Shown piece after piece: positions 15,848 to 24,492 of a stretch of 64,000 nt of DNA. The stretch is from Botrimarina colliarenosi (lineage in GTDB: Bacteria > Planctomycetota > Planctomycetia > Pirellulales > Lacipirellulaceae): assembly GCF_007859955.1 (NCBI RefSeq), contig NZ_SJPR01000001.1, positions 265,806 through 329,805 on the forward strand, given 5' to 3'. A program made the translations under genes and the position numbers. Position 1 is the stretch's first letter; each line of letters starts with the position of its first letter. The notes below the pieces were generated by a model. That model worked only from the letters and a program-made list of their open reading frames with translations. It had not been told where the DNA came from and ran no database searches.

Positions 15848-16080
15848 CTACATCCGCTCAACTACGCGGATGCCCAGCAGTTCCAGGCCCGTCTCCAACG
15901 TCCGCGCCACCAAGTCGCACAGCAGCAGCCGGCTCGCCTTGGTCGCCTCGTCGTCGGCCTTCAAAACGGGGCACTTCTCGAAGAACTCCGCGAACCGTGG
16001 CGCTACGTCGAACAGGCACCCCGTCAGGTAGTGAGGGCGATACTCGGCGGCGACGCACTGGAACGTCTCGCTGAATCGGA
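15848..16080 (-). pseudogene. Detached second copy of the argS 3' end
   Basis: About 233 bases match the last ~235 bases of argS (17575-17810) at roughly 92 percent by eye (about 19 differences), in the same orientation, including the argS stop codon. Read on the minus strand it gives an uninterrupted ArgS C-terminus (AAEYRPHYLTGCLFDVAPRF ... LELLGIRVVERM). There is no start codon and similarity stops sharply near 16080, so this is a fragment, not a gene. The PEP-CTERM gene at 16116-17477 lies between this copy and intact argS. Confidence 0.9.
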
Positions 16081-16115
16081 GCCTCCTTGTCGCAGACGCT
16101 ACTCAGGGCGGATTC

Positions 16116-17477
16116 CTATCGGCGGTGCGTTACGCGACCCATCGCAAGCGCGGCGAGAAGCACCAGGAGCGTTCCACCTGTTGCTGGCTCAGGAACAGGT
16201 ACGTAAAAACCGCCGCCGAAAGGTCCCCCGGCCACATCAACAGCCACACGGACGAAGGCGCCGGTTGTGGCGTCAAACTCGAGCAACTGCGACCGGCGAG
16301 CGGGGTTGGTGGGATCGAAGTCTGTGACGGGCACAAGCAGATGCCCCGAGTTGTCGAAGAAAGGAGCGACGCCGAGGGAGTCGCGGATCAGCGGATTCGA
16401 ATGACCAGCGAACTCCAGCGGCGCGAAAGGGTTGAGGTCGATAAGTAGTTCAATGGCGCCAGATTGCCCGTAGTCGTAGACGGAAATCTGGTTGTTCTGC
16501 TCAAAGTAGATTCTGCCATCCGGGCCGAAGACAAACGCCCCGACATCGGTGAGCAGTTCTTCCGCCGTGTAGGTCGGCCCGGTAGGCGTTTCGGTGATCG
16601 TGAGCCGCTGGAGGGTATCGCCATTGCTATACAAAAACGCCCCATCCGGGGCGAAAGCGGATGAGCCCTCGCCATTTCCGCCCGGAGGAGGGGCCAATTC
16701 AAAGCCCATCAAGGAGGCGGGTCGAACGACTTGCGCTCCAAAATTGATAGAATAGCGGTCCTCTGGACGGATCGAAGCGAGTTGCTCCGCGGTTAGCAAT
16801 CCAGGATTCGCTGGAGTGCCATCTACGCTGAAACGCACAGGGAAGACAACTTCGGTGTCAGAACTCACAGAAACCGAGGGACTGGCTTTTCCTGTAAGCG
16901 TCGCGGACATGAATTCGGCTTGTTTGAACGTCGCAATGGCGTACCCGTAACCATCGTCACCAAAGGCGAACGGCGAAAAAAATCCGGTGAATAGGTAACT
17001 TGTGCTCAGGTAGGCGGCGCTGCCGGCATCCCCAAAACCCGGGCCGGGGATAACAGATAGTTCGGCGAGGCCGGCGAGGCCAGCGACGGGCTCTTGCGGC
17101 GAACGTAAGTAGGGATACGGCCCTCCCACTGGTTGCAGCCCCTTCAAGCCAATTTCTAGGCCCGTCTCCAGATCAAATCGATAGACATCACGTGCAGCGA
17201 ACTGTTGAGTCGTAACATAAACGGCGCCATCGGGACCGAGGATCGGTGCAAACACGTTGTCGATTGGGACCAGACCAACGATACCAAAGAAGTTCGGCAA
17301 AAGTGCCGTCCCTTCGGGATTAACGTATCGCGCGTCATACCCGCCGTAGCGATGAACCAAGTCGCCCTCATCGTTGTAGCGAGCGACATTGTAGTTGTTT
17401 TCGCGGAGGACATAATCGGCGACCGCCTGCTGCGTTGAAATCGCCAGCAGAATCGACAGCGGTAGAAGCTTGTTCAT
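16116..17477 (-). CDS. Secreted PEP-CTERM protein with FxPDGxIY-type repeats
   Basis: A 453-residue exported protein: signal peptide 1-20 (ending QQAVA), a body with beta-propeller-like units (ILGPDGAVYVT, FAPDGAFLYSNGD, VFGPDGRIYFEQ), and a C-terminal PEP-CTERM signal (VPVPEPATGGTLLVLLAALAMG + THRR). It is probably anchored or sorted at the cell envelope. Residues before Met at 17477 in the open frame are not signal-like, which sets the start. The base composition looks lower in GC than the flanking argS. It lies between a partial and the full copy of the argS 3' end, so it probably arrived as part of an insertion or duplication. The substrate or role is unknown. Confidence 0.85.
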   Translation of the reverse strand: MNKLLPLSILLAISTQQAVADYVLRENNYNVARYNDEGDLVHRYGGYDARYVNPEGTALLPNFFGIVGLVPIDNVFAPILGPDGAVYVTTQQFAARDVYRFDLETGLEIGLKGLQPVGGPYPYLRSPQEPVAGLAGLAELSVIPGPGFGDAGSAAYLSTSYLFTGFFSPFAFGDDGYGYAIATFKQAEFMSATLTGKASPSVSVSSDTEVVFPVRFSVDGTPANPGLLTAEQLASIRPEDRYSINFGAQVVRPASLMGFELAPPPGGNGEGSSAFAPDGAFLYSNGDTLQRLTITETPTGPTYTAEELLTDVGAFVFGPDGRIYFEQNNQISVYDYGQSGAIELLIDLNPFAPLEFAGHSNPLIRDSLGVAPFFDNSGHLLVPVTDFDPTNPARRSQLLEFDATTGAFVRVAVDVAGGPFGGGFYVPVPEPATGGTLLVLLAALAMGRVTHRR

Positions 17478-17574
17478 GGCGCGGGTTCCGGGAAAAGTGC
17501 TGCTCCAGAGAACATCTCCTGGAGGGTACCCCGGCGTGCGGAGTGCCGCAAGCAAGTTCTGCCGATCACGAAGG

Positions 17575-19542
17575 CTACATCCGCTCAACCACGCGGATGC
17601 CCAGCAGTTCCAGACCCGTCTCCAACGTCCGCGCCACCAAGTCGCACAGCAGCAGCCGGCTCGCCTTGGTCGCCTCGTCGTCGGCTTTCAGGACGGGGCA
17701 CTTCTCGAAGAACTCCGCGAACCGCTGAGCCACGTCGAACAGGTACCCCGTCAAGTAGTGAGGGCGGTACTCGGCGGCGACGCGCTCGAGCGCTTCGCTG
17801 AACCGCAGAAGTTCGAGTCCGAGCGCGCGCTCGGCGGGTTCGCAAAGCCGAAGCTCCGCGTCGGAAGACCGGAGACTCGCGGCGCTCACGCCCCCCTTCC
17901 CAAAAATGCTCTTCACCCGCGCGACGCTGTATTGCATGTACGCGGCTGTGTTGCCGGTCATCGCCAGCATCTTGTCGTAGCTGAAGACGTAGTCGCTGGT
18001 GCGGTTGTGGGCCAGGTCGGCGTACTTGATCGCGCCGATGCCGATCCGCTCGGCAACCTCGTCCCGTTCGGCGTCGGTCTCGAGGACGCTGCTCTTCTCG
18101 GCGATCGCCCGGGCGCGGTCGACCGCCTCGTCCAAGAGGCCCATCAGGCCGACGGCCGAACCGCTGCGTGTCTTGTAAGGCTTGCCGTCTTCGCCAAGGA
18201 CCGTGCCGAACGACACGTGCGTCAGCTCTTGGTCGTATCCCCACAGCTTGGCGGTGGCGAACAGCTGCTCGAAATGGAGCGACTGACGGTGATCGACGAC
18301 GTAGAGCACCGCGTCGGGCGCCCACTCCTTCGCGCGGTACTCGATCGTCGCCAGGTCGGTCGTTGCGTAGAGGAACGCGCCGTCCTTCTTCTGCACCAAG
18401 AACGGGGCGTCGAAGCCGTCGATAAAGACACACTGGGCGCCGTCGGATTCGCGCGCGAGGCCCTTCGCTTGGAGGTCCTTGACGACCGGCGCCAACCGAT
18501 CGTGGTAAAAACTCTCGCCGAGCGTGTAATCGAACGCTACGCCGAGGCGGTCGTACGTGAGCTGCAACTCGTCGAGGCACGCCGGCAAGAACCGCTTCCA
18601 AAGGCCGAGGTTCTCGGCGTCGCCTTCGTGCAGTTTGGCGGTCTCGGCCAGCGCCGCGGCGCCGATCTCCGGGTGCTTGCTGCTCATCTCCGCCAGGAGC
18701 GAGTCGTCCTCGAAGGCGGCGACCTTTGCCTCGGCGGACTCGATCTCTTTCCGGAGCTCGACAACGGCGCCTTCCGCTTGACGGAGCTTCTTGGCGACCG
18801 CCTTGTCGGCTTTTGCATCGCCAGTCGACGGCTCCGCCTTGAGGTCTTCCACCCGCTCTTCGGCGGCGGCGAGCTTCTCTTTCAGCGCGGGCAGCTTGTC
18901 GGCGACGGTCGCTTGGTGGTCGCCGATCTGGTTCACGAGTTTGTAGAGCCGGCCCAGCTCAGCAACGGGCGCCGTTTCCAGGGCGACCTCATCACGAAAA
19001 TTCTTGTAGCCGTAGATGATCATCCCGAACTGGGTGCCCCAGTCGCCGATGTGGTTGTCGGTGATCACCTGATGGCCCAACAGCCGGAGCACGTTGGCCA
19101 GGGTGTCGCCAATGACGGTCGAGCGGATATGCCCGACGTGCATCGGCTTGGCGACGTTGGGGCTCGAGTAATCGACGACGTACTTACGAGGCGTCGCCAC
19201 CAGCTCGACGCCGAGGCGCTCGTCCGCCAGGGCCGCTGTCAGTTGCTCGGTCAGCCACGCGTCGCGGAGCCGCAGATTGATGAAGCCCGGGCCGGCGACC
19301 TCGGGCGGGTCGCACATCGCGTCGAAGCCGTCCTGAGCCGCCAGCCGCTCGACTAGTTGGTCGGCGACGTCGCGCGGCTTCTTGCCGAGCTTCTTGCCGA
19401 GCGGCATCGCGCAGTTGGCCTGGTAGTCGCCAAACTTGGCGTCTTGGCTCGGCAGGACCATCTCCGCGAGCTGAGCGGGGTCGTCGGCGAGCCCTTCGAG
19501 GGCGGACTTAAAGCGGCGGCGGAGTTCGGCGAGGGCGTTCAT
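17575..19542 (-). CDS. argS: Arginyl-tRNA synthetase
   Basis: A 655-residue class I synthetase charging tRNA-Arg. N-terminal additional domain (1-115), HIGH-type motif HVGHIRS at 135-141, the KMSK position replaced by KPYKTRSG, and the anticodon-binding alpha-helical domain at the C-terminus (TGYLFDVAQRFAEFFEKCPV). A Lys/Glu/Ala-rich coiled-coil-like insertion of about 80 residues (about 205-285) lies in the catalytic part, making it longer than E. coli ArgS (577). The start at 19542 (MNALAELRRR) fits better than 19584. The last ~235 bases are duplicated at 15848-16080; this copy is the one joined to the gene. Confidence 0.96.
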   Translation of the reverse strand: MNALAELRRRFKSALEGLADDPAQLAEMVLPSQDAKFGDYQANCAMPLGKKLGKKPRDVADQLVERLAAQDGFDAMCDPPEVAGPGFINLRLRDAWLTEQLTAALADERLGVELVATPRKYVVDYSSPNVAKPMHVGHIRSTVIGDTLANVLRLLGHQVITDNHIGDWGTQFGMIIYGYKNFRDEVALETAPVAELGRLYKLVNQIGDHQATVADKLPALKEKLAAAEERVEDLKAEPSTGDAKADKAVAKKLRQAEGAVVELRKEIESAEAKVAAFEDDSLLAEMSSKHPEIGAAALAETAKLHEGDAENLGLWKRFLPACLDELQLTYDRLGVAFDYTLGESFYHDRLAPVVKDLQAKGLARESDGAQCVFIDGFDAPFLVQKKDGAFLYATTDLATIEYRAKEWAPDAVLYVVDHRQSLHFEQLFATAKLWGYDQELTHVSFGTVLGEDGKPYKTRSGSAVGLMGLLDEAVDRARAIAEKSSVLETDAERDEVAERIGIGAIKYADLAHNRTSDYVFSYDKMLAMTGNTAAYMQYSVARVKSIFGKGGVSAASLRSSDAELRLCEPAERALGLELLRFSEALERVAAEYRPHYLTGYLFDVAQRFAEFFEKCPVLKADDEATKASRLLLCDLVARTLETGLELLGIRVVERM

Positions 19543-19620
19543 GCCAAGAGGATGGCCGGGGCGCTGTTGGGCCGCAAGGCTCACGCCAAGGCCGCTAAGC
19601 CGCTACGGAAGAAAATCTAT

Positions 19621-19704
19621 GTAGGAGGCGTCTCTGACGCCGATTTCGCGCACCATGCCGGATTCGGCCAAGGCGCCGAAATCGGCGTCGGAGACGCCTC
19701 CCAC
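19621..19704. repeat. Palindrome with 28-base arms, between argS and rsfS
   Basis: gtaggaggcgtctctgacgc plus cgatttcg (19621-19648) pairs with 19677-19704 at 26 of 28 positions, with a 28-base loop. No T-tract follows on either side. Confidence 0.85.
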
Positions 19705-19761
19705 AAAATCGCGTCTTGGCGTGAAGCGAGCGACCGGCTCGGCGGCTCTGCGCGAGTTAGT

Positions 19762-20211
19762 TTAAGAGGCCTCGCCGGACGTATCCCACGGCAACGGCAC
19801 CTTCACCGCGTCGGTCCAGAGATCCTCGATGGCGTAAAACGCCCGGGTCTCTTCGTCGAACAGATGCACCACGATCGAACCGTAGTCGAGCAGAATCCAG
19901 CGGCTCTCGGCGTAGCCTTCGATCCCCATGCGGCTCTCGCCGAGGTCGTCCTCGAGGCGATGGTCGATCTCCTCGCTGATGGCGTGGAGTTGCCGCCGGT
20001 TGTTGCCCGTCGCCAGCACGAAGTAGTCGAAGACGGGGGTCAATTCCCGCAGGTCGAGAATCGTGATGTTCTCGCCACGGTTGTCGGCGGCCACTTGGGC
20101 GGCGGCGAGCGCAAGCTCCAAGCCGGTCGCTTCGCCCCGGCGGGGGGCGGCGGTTTCCGTGGCGGTTTCGATCTTGTCGGCGATCGCAGGCTCCAAAGCG
20201 CTAGCGGGCAT
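19762..20211 (-). CDS. rsfS: Ribosome silencing factor RsfS (YbeB/Iojap)
   Basis: A 149-residue protein. Residues about 30-140 are the RsfS fold: ALAAAQVAADNRGENITILD, LTPVFDYFVLATGNNRRQLH, ESRWILLDYGSIVVHLF and TRAFYAIEDLW. It binds L14 on the 50S subunit and blocks subunit joining during stationary phase or starvation. The N-terminal ~28 residues are a variable extension. It lies upstream of argS on the same strand with a palindrome between them; nadD, its frequent partner, is not here. bcp is divergent. Confidence 0.95.
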   Translation of the reverse strand: MPASALEPAIADKIETATETAAPRRGEATGLELALAAAQVAADNRGENITILDLRELTPVFDYFVLATGNNRRQLHAISEEIDHRLEDDLGESRMGIEGYAESRWILLDYGSIVVHLFDEETRAFYAIEDLWTDAVKVPLPWDTSGEAS

Positions 20212-20485
20212 GGTGAGCTGACTCCTCGGCTCGGTACTGTGATTGTAATCGACACGCCCGCGGGGGGCGACGCCTTGGCGGGCCCGTCGGGGGCGGTTTC
20301 CTGAAGGCTACGATCGGCCGGTTGGGGGCTCTCGTCGACGCCAGCCGGGCCGCTAGCTGCCCGTTCGGGGCAAATTTCCTACACTCTTCACTCTGGCTGC
20401 CGACCGTTCTTCACGGACCCGATCGCCGGGGGTGAGCCGACTCTTTTCTCCGAAAAAACGACCCCAACCCCACCAAGGCGCCACG

Positions 20486-21004
20486 ATGCCTAGCGACAGC
20501 GACTCGACACGGACCAAGGAGGGCGCCCAAACGCCCTGGATCGAGGAGGGCGCCAAAGCGCCCGCCTTCAGCCTGACAACCGACGACGGATCGAAGGTTC
20601 GCCTTTCGGACCTGAAAGGCCGGCCGGTCGTCCTGTATTTCTACCCGAAAGACGACACGCCCGGGTGCACAAAAGAGGCCTGCGCCTTCCGCGACGCCCA
20701 GCCGAAGCTCGCCCAGAGCGACGCGGTGGTGTTCGGCGTCAGCCCCGACGACGCGGCGAGCCACGCCAAGTTCCGCGACAAGCACGCCCTGAATTTCCCG
20801 CTACTAGTCGACGCCGACCACAAAATCGCAGAGAAGTACGGCGCTTGGCGCGAAAAGAACCTGTACGGAAAGAAGTCGATGGGCATCCAACGCAGCACCT
20901 TCCTAATCAACGCCGAGGGCAAAGTGGCGAAGGTCTGGAAACGCGTCAGCGTCGATGGCCACGACGAGCAAGTGCTGGCGGCGCTGGCCGAACTGTCGGC
21001 CTAG
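20486..21004 (+). CDS. bcp: Thioredoxin-dependent peroxiredoxin Bcp
   Basis: A 172-residue BCP-type peroxiredoxin that reduces hydroperoxides in the cytosol. The catalytic loop reads [15 protein letters not shown], with peroxidatic Cys61 and the resolving Cys66 five residues later, the common BCP spacing. [25 protein letters not shown] and [13 protein letters not shown] are family blocks. About 18 residues precede the usual N-terminus. The ATG at 20486 was chosen over an upstream in-frame start at 20432. A strong terminator follows the stop. Confidence 0.95.
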   Translation: MPSDSDSTRTKEGAQTPWIEEGAKAPAFSLTTDDGSKVRLSDLKGRPVVLYFYPKDDTPGCTKEACAFRDAQPKLAQSDAVVFGVSPDDAASHAKFRDKHALNFPLLVDADHKIAEKYGAWREKNLYGKKSMGIQRSTFLINAEGKVAKVWKRVSVDGHDEQVLAALAELSA

Positions 21005-21058
21005 GGCAGCGGCGAGTCGAAAATCACAAGGTGAAGCTGACTGAATCCCGTCACGACC

Positions 21059-21095
21059 AGGACCTCCACCCCAGGGTGGGGGTCCTCGCTTTTTT
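21059..21095 (+). terminator. Rho-independent terminator of bcp
   Basis: Stem aggacctccaccc / ggtgggggtcct with one mismatch and a short loop, followed within three bases by six T. Confidence 0.85.
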
Positions 21096-21285
21096 CGGTA
21101 ATTACCCCTCTCAAATGCACTAGCGGGGCGCCCTGAAGACGAACTAATCTCTGGTCACTTCTCGATACGCTGCTCGTCTGAATCTCATTCAATGTCATCG
21201 CGGCCGACAGGCGGAACGGTCGCCGCGGCGATCCCGGTGGATTAGGCCACTGTAGGGGGCGTCGCCAACTCTTCGGAGACCCGCG

Positions 21286-21756
21286 ATGGATTGCGACCGC
21301 GTGTTTGTCGCGCTCACATCGGGCCCCTTCCCGACGGGACGCGCCGATGATTCTCTCGTCGAACGCCACTTGATGACCTGTGTCGCCTGCCGGCAGTTCG
21401 CCGCCGCGCTACAGCCCTGCACGGCTCGACAGACCCACGAGTCGCTCCCCGTGGCGGAGCGTCAGGCGTTGCCTTGCTACCACGGCGCGCGACAGCCGGT
21501 CGCCAAGCAGCCCGTCGCCTCGATGGCGGCGGTGCTCCAGGGCCCCGCCGCTGTCGGGCCCCGCCCTGCTTGGCCACTCGGCGTAAGCAGTGGCTGGCGA
21601 AACGAGCTCACCGTGTCGATGCACGGCCCCCAGATCGCCGCCTTTGGCCTCGCCCAGCGGCATCGGCCGCGGCGGCGTAGCATGACCGCGCCGGTGGTGT
21701 TTTTCCTCGCGCTGCTCTGCCTCGGATGCTGGGTGTTTGGGCTCATCCGCATCTGA
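21286..21756 (+). CDS. Putative zinc-binding anti-sigma-like membrane protein
   Basis: A 156-residue protein. Near the N-terminus is ERHLMTCVACRQF, a HxxxCxxC motif like that of ZAS-type anti-sigma factors, and a nearby Cys in MDCDRV. The middle is low in recognisable features. The C-terminus has one transmembrane helix (APVVFFLALLCLGCWVFGLI), which gives N-in topology with the putative zinc site in the cytosol. No sigma factor gene is adjacent, so an anti-sigma role is inference from the motif and layout only. Confidence 0.6.
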   Translation: MDCDRVFVALTSGPFPTGRADDSLVERHLMTCVACRQFAAALQPCTARQTHESLPVAERQALPCYHGARQPVAKQPVASMAAVLQGPAAVGPRPAWPLGVSSGWRNELTVSMHGPQIAAFGLAQRHRPRRRSMTAPVVFFLALLCLGCWVFGLIRI

Positions 21757-22031
21757 CGCACCTGGTGACTGCGGGCGTCCCCAGTCCGATAGTAAGGGCG
21801 CGGGCGGGCGAAAAAACCCGGACTCTTCGGGTGCGGCGTCGGCGCCAGGGCCGGAGCTGACGTAGTTTTTAGATGGCGGTGGCGAGACTCGTCACCACCC
21901 GTCCGATGGGAGCGGTCCGCGCTGGACGCCTCCCGGGACGCTGTTCTCTGGTTGCCGATCCGCCCGCCGCCCTGTGTCGCAGCGGGCCCGGCGTCTCATC
22001 CGCTTGCTCGGTCCTCAGCGAGGTTAACCGT

Positions 22032-22472
22032 ATGAGTTCCTGCGCGCCGCTCACTCAATCCGTGTCGAAGACGACGACGCTCCAGCCCGTGCTGGAGCGT
22101 CTCGGCGGCGGCCGGCATGAACGCCGCGGCATCGATCGCAGGGAGTTTAGCTTTCGTCTGCTGTTGACGCCCCTCGACACGCCCCGTGACGGTGGTGTCG
22201 AGGGGCGGGACGCGGGCGGTTCTTCGTCGATCTACGTGACCGGACGCAACCTCTCGCTGCGGGGCGTCGGCATTGAGCATGCGACGCCGATCACCCACCG
22301 GCGCGTCCGTTTGCAGGCGGCGGACTCACGGCTCGACGAACTGGGACTCGGCGACCTCGAGTTCGACGTCACGCTGCGGTGGTGCCGCTTCGTCAGCCCC
22401 GAGTCCTATGAGAGCGGCGGGCAGGTGACCAGTCCGCTACCGCAACAGCTGCTCGCCGCATCGAAAGCGTAG
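22032..22472 (+). CDS. PilZ-like domain protein
   Basis: A 146-residue protein. After an N-terminal ~35 residues come ERRGIDRREFSFRLLLTP and, later, YVTGRNLSLRGVGIEHATP; the RxxxR and (D/N)xSxxG pair is the c-di-GMP-binding signature of PilZ domains, here with RRGIDRR and NLSLRG. The rest follows PilZ strand order, ending near FDVTLRWCRFVS. The start at 22032 (MSSCAPLTQ) is favoured by a GAGG site upstream; an upstream in-frame start at 21873 is less supported. It lies convergent to the large secreted protein gene at 22487. A c-di-GMP role is likely but not proven. Confidence 0.65.
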   Translation: MSSCAPLTQSVSKTTTLQPVLERLGGGRHERRGIDRREFSFRLLLTPLDTPRDGGVEGRDAGGSSSIYVTGRNLSLRGVGIEHATPITHRRVRLQAADSRLDELGLGDLEFDVTLRWCRFVSPESYESGGQVTSPLPQQLLAASKA

Positions 22473-22486
22473 TGCGGCGGCCTCGC

Positions 22487-24367
22487 TCACAACGACTTCC
22501 AACCCAAGGCGACCCAACCATCATGGATTTCGATACCGGTCATCGAAAGGAACTGCACCGGCCCTTCACGTGACGTTAGATCGATCGGATCGATCTTGAT
22601 TGTCTGCGGGATGCGGTCGGGTGGGTTGTTGAGCGCGTCGGCGAGGTTGTTCCGCAGACCGACCTCGGTGCTGGTGAGGCGTCCCCCCGAAGCGGGATCG
22701 AACCGCGTCGGCAGCACCTCGACGTCCCCTTGCCGGACGAGATGCCAGACGCCGTCGATCTGCTGCGGCTCGTAGGTGGCGATGAGGTCCCAGTTGTCGT
22801 AAGTCTTGTCCTCGACGCGGATCTGCTCCGCGTGGAGCAGGGCCTTCACCCGCCCCTCGTTGAGCTCGACCGAGATCGGGCGGTCATCGCGGAACTTCAG
22901 CGACCACGGCTGGAACCGCTCGCCCGGCTTAAGGGGCTCGGCCTTCAGCTTCAGCCACGGCGGGGCGACGATGTTGATCTTGGTCGGCTCGTCGACCGAC
23001 TCACGGCGGAGCGTCGCGCCGCCGAGGTAGGCGTCGAGCAGGTTATTGACCGCCGTTTGGTGCAGCCGTGCGCTGAGGGGCGCCACGACGCCTTCCGGAG
23101 GGGCGTCCCATGCCGCCAGTTCGCCGCCATTGGCCATCACCGCGTTGACGGCCAGGTACTCGGAAGTCGTGCGATAAGCCAAATTCCGGGGCGTGGCTCG
23201 GCGCTGACGCAGCGGCCGGGTCACCCGCTCGTCGTAACGGCGACGGGCGTCGATGATCTGGCTGTCGAGTTGCTCGTTGAGACGATCCTCGACCCGGTCT
23301 TCGGCGCGATCCGAAGCGATCGCGTCGGCCTGTCCCTTCTTCTCGGCGACCCGCTGGCGGGCGACCCGCTCGATAAGACGGCTGCCGAGTCCGCCCCCCA
23401 TCTTCGAAACGCTCTGCGTCTTCGTGCGGGTCGTCGCGGTCGCCTGGGCCGGCATCAAACGGAACGACTCGTCGGAGAGGTCGACGATCTTGGTGGCGGA
23501 GAAAGTTGTGTCCCCGAGGCTGCGTATCTGCACCGGTCCGTTGACGCCGGTGGTGTTCGAGCGGGTTGACCCGCTCAGCCGGAAGGCGAGCCGCGCCTGA
23601 CCGAGCGACGGAATCGGTGACACCGTGAGCGTCGCGTTCGTCGCGCCCGTGCCGCGGATGCTGGTGCCGAGGATGCAGTCGGTGAGCGGGCCACAGTCAT
23701 TGATGGGCCGGCCGACCAATTCGTTGAGCAGCGGCGCCTGGACCTCGACGAAGGCGTTCGTCATGCCGAAATCACGGCGGACCCGCTCGAGCAGCGGCCC
23801 GCCACGCCCCGCCGATTCAAGGCCAGCCAGCAACGCGAGGCGCCGTTCCGCCTCGTGGTTAGCGCGGACGTTGACGAGCCCCGCACGGTCGCCAAGCCGC
23901 TCGGCGAGGCCGTCGACCATCGCGTCGAAAGACTTCTCCTGGCGGTCGGCCGGCGCCGGCGCGAATGACGCGACAACAATGTAGTCCTCCAACGCCTGCG
24001 CCACGCTTTGCAGCTGGGGCTTCTCCAGCCCGTCCGCGCCGGAGCCGAGGCGGCGGAGCGTCTCGCGGGCGGCGGCTAGGTCGGGTTCTGCATCGGGGGC
24101 GAGCTGCTTCTGTACGCCTTCCCAGGCGAGGAAGTCGAGCCAGCGAGCGCCGAATTGGGTCGAGGGGTTCAACAGCCGTTCGACGGCGACCACCCGCTCC
24201 GCGAGCCGAGAGCGCGCCGCGTCGAGGTCTTCCGAGCTGAGCGGCTCGAAAGCCTCCTTCGCCGCCTCAGCGGCCTCGGGGAGGTCGTCCGCCAGCGACA
24301 TGGCGGGGAGGGCGCACCCCGCGGCGAGGGCGAGAAGTACGAGAGCGAATCGATTGAACAAAGACAT
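22487..24367 (-). CDS. Secreted protein of unknown function, planctomycete type
   Basis: A 626-residue exported protein not recognised as a named family. Signal peptide at about 1-25 (ending AMSLA). Helical, Ala/Arg-rich N-terminal half (about 30-210). The centre has GPLTDCILGTSIRGTGATNA and strands, then an Arg/Asp-rich helical piece (about 335-390, VARQRVAEKKGQADAIASDR, DRVEDRLNEQLDSQIIDARR). The C-terminal third is strand-rich (VEDKTYDNWDLIATYEPQQI, VHFL-like VQFLSMTGIEIHDGWVALGW). ATG at 24367 is used; an in-frame GTG directly before it is an alternative. It sits next to the coiled-coil membrane protein on the same strand (122-base gap). Its function is not known. Confidence 0.75.
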   Translation of the reverse strand: MSLFNRFALVLLALAAGCALPAMSLADDLPEAAEAAKEAFEPLSSEDLDAARSRLAERVVAVERLLNPSTQFGARWLDFLAWEGVQKQLAPDAEPDLAAARETLRRLGSGADGLEKPQLQSVAQALEDYIVVASFAPAPADRQEKSFDAMVDGLAERLGDRAGLVNVRANHEAERRLALLAGLESAGRGGPLLERVRRDFGMTNAFVEVQAPLLNELVGRPINDCGPLTDCILGTSIRGTGATNATLTVSPIPSLGQARLAFRLSGSTRSNTTGVNGPVQIRSLGDTTFSATKIVDLSDESFRLMPAQATATTRTKTQSVSKMGGGLGSRLIERVARQRVAEKKGQADAIASDRAEDRVEDRLNEQLDSQIIDARRRYDERVTRPLRQRRATPRNLAYRTTSEYLAVNAVMANGGELAAWDAPPEGVVAPLSARLHQTAVNNLLDAYLGGATLRRESVDEPTKINIVAPPWLKLKAEPLKPGERFQPWSLKFRDDRPISVELNEGRVKALLHAEQIRVEDKTYDNWDLIATYEPQQIDGVWHLVRQGDVEVLPTRFDPASGGRLTSTEVGLRNNLADALNNPPDRIPQTIKIDPIDLTSREGPVQFLSMTGIEIHDGWVALGWKSL

Positions 24368-24492
24368 CACTGAAGCCTGGGGACCGGCGCGAGGGATGCG
24401 CCCGACAGGGGCATCCGGTTAGGCACTTTAGGCCGTCCGGGGGCTCCGCGTCTACCAACCTTGCCGTGCTAGCACGCTTCTAGGGCGCGCGA

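Noticed and set aside
15858-16058. 66-codon frame read across the displaced argS end
   Set aside because: It is a wrong-phase reading of the argS fragment; the correct phase gives the ArgS C-terminus.
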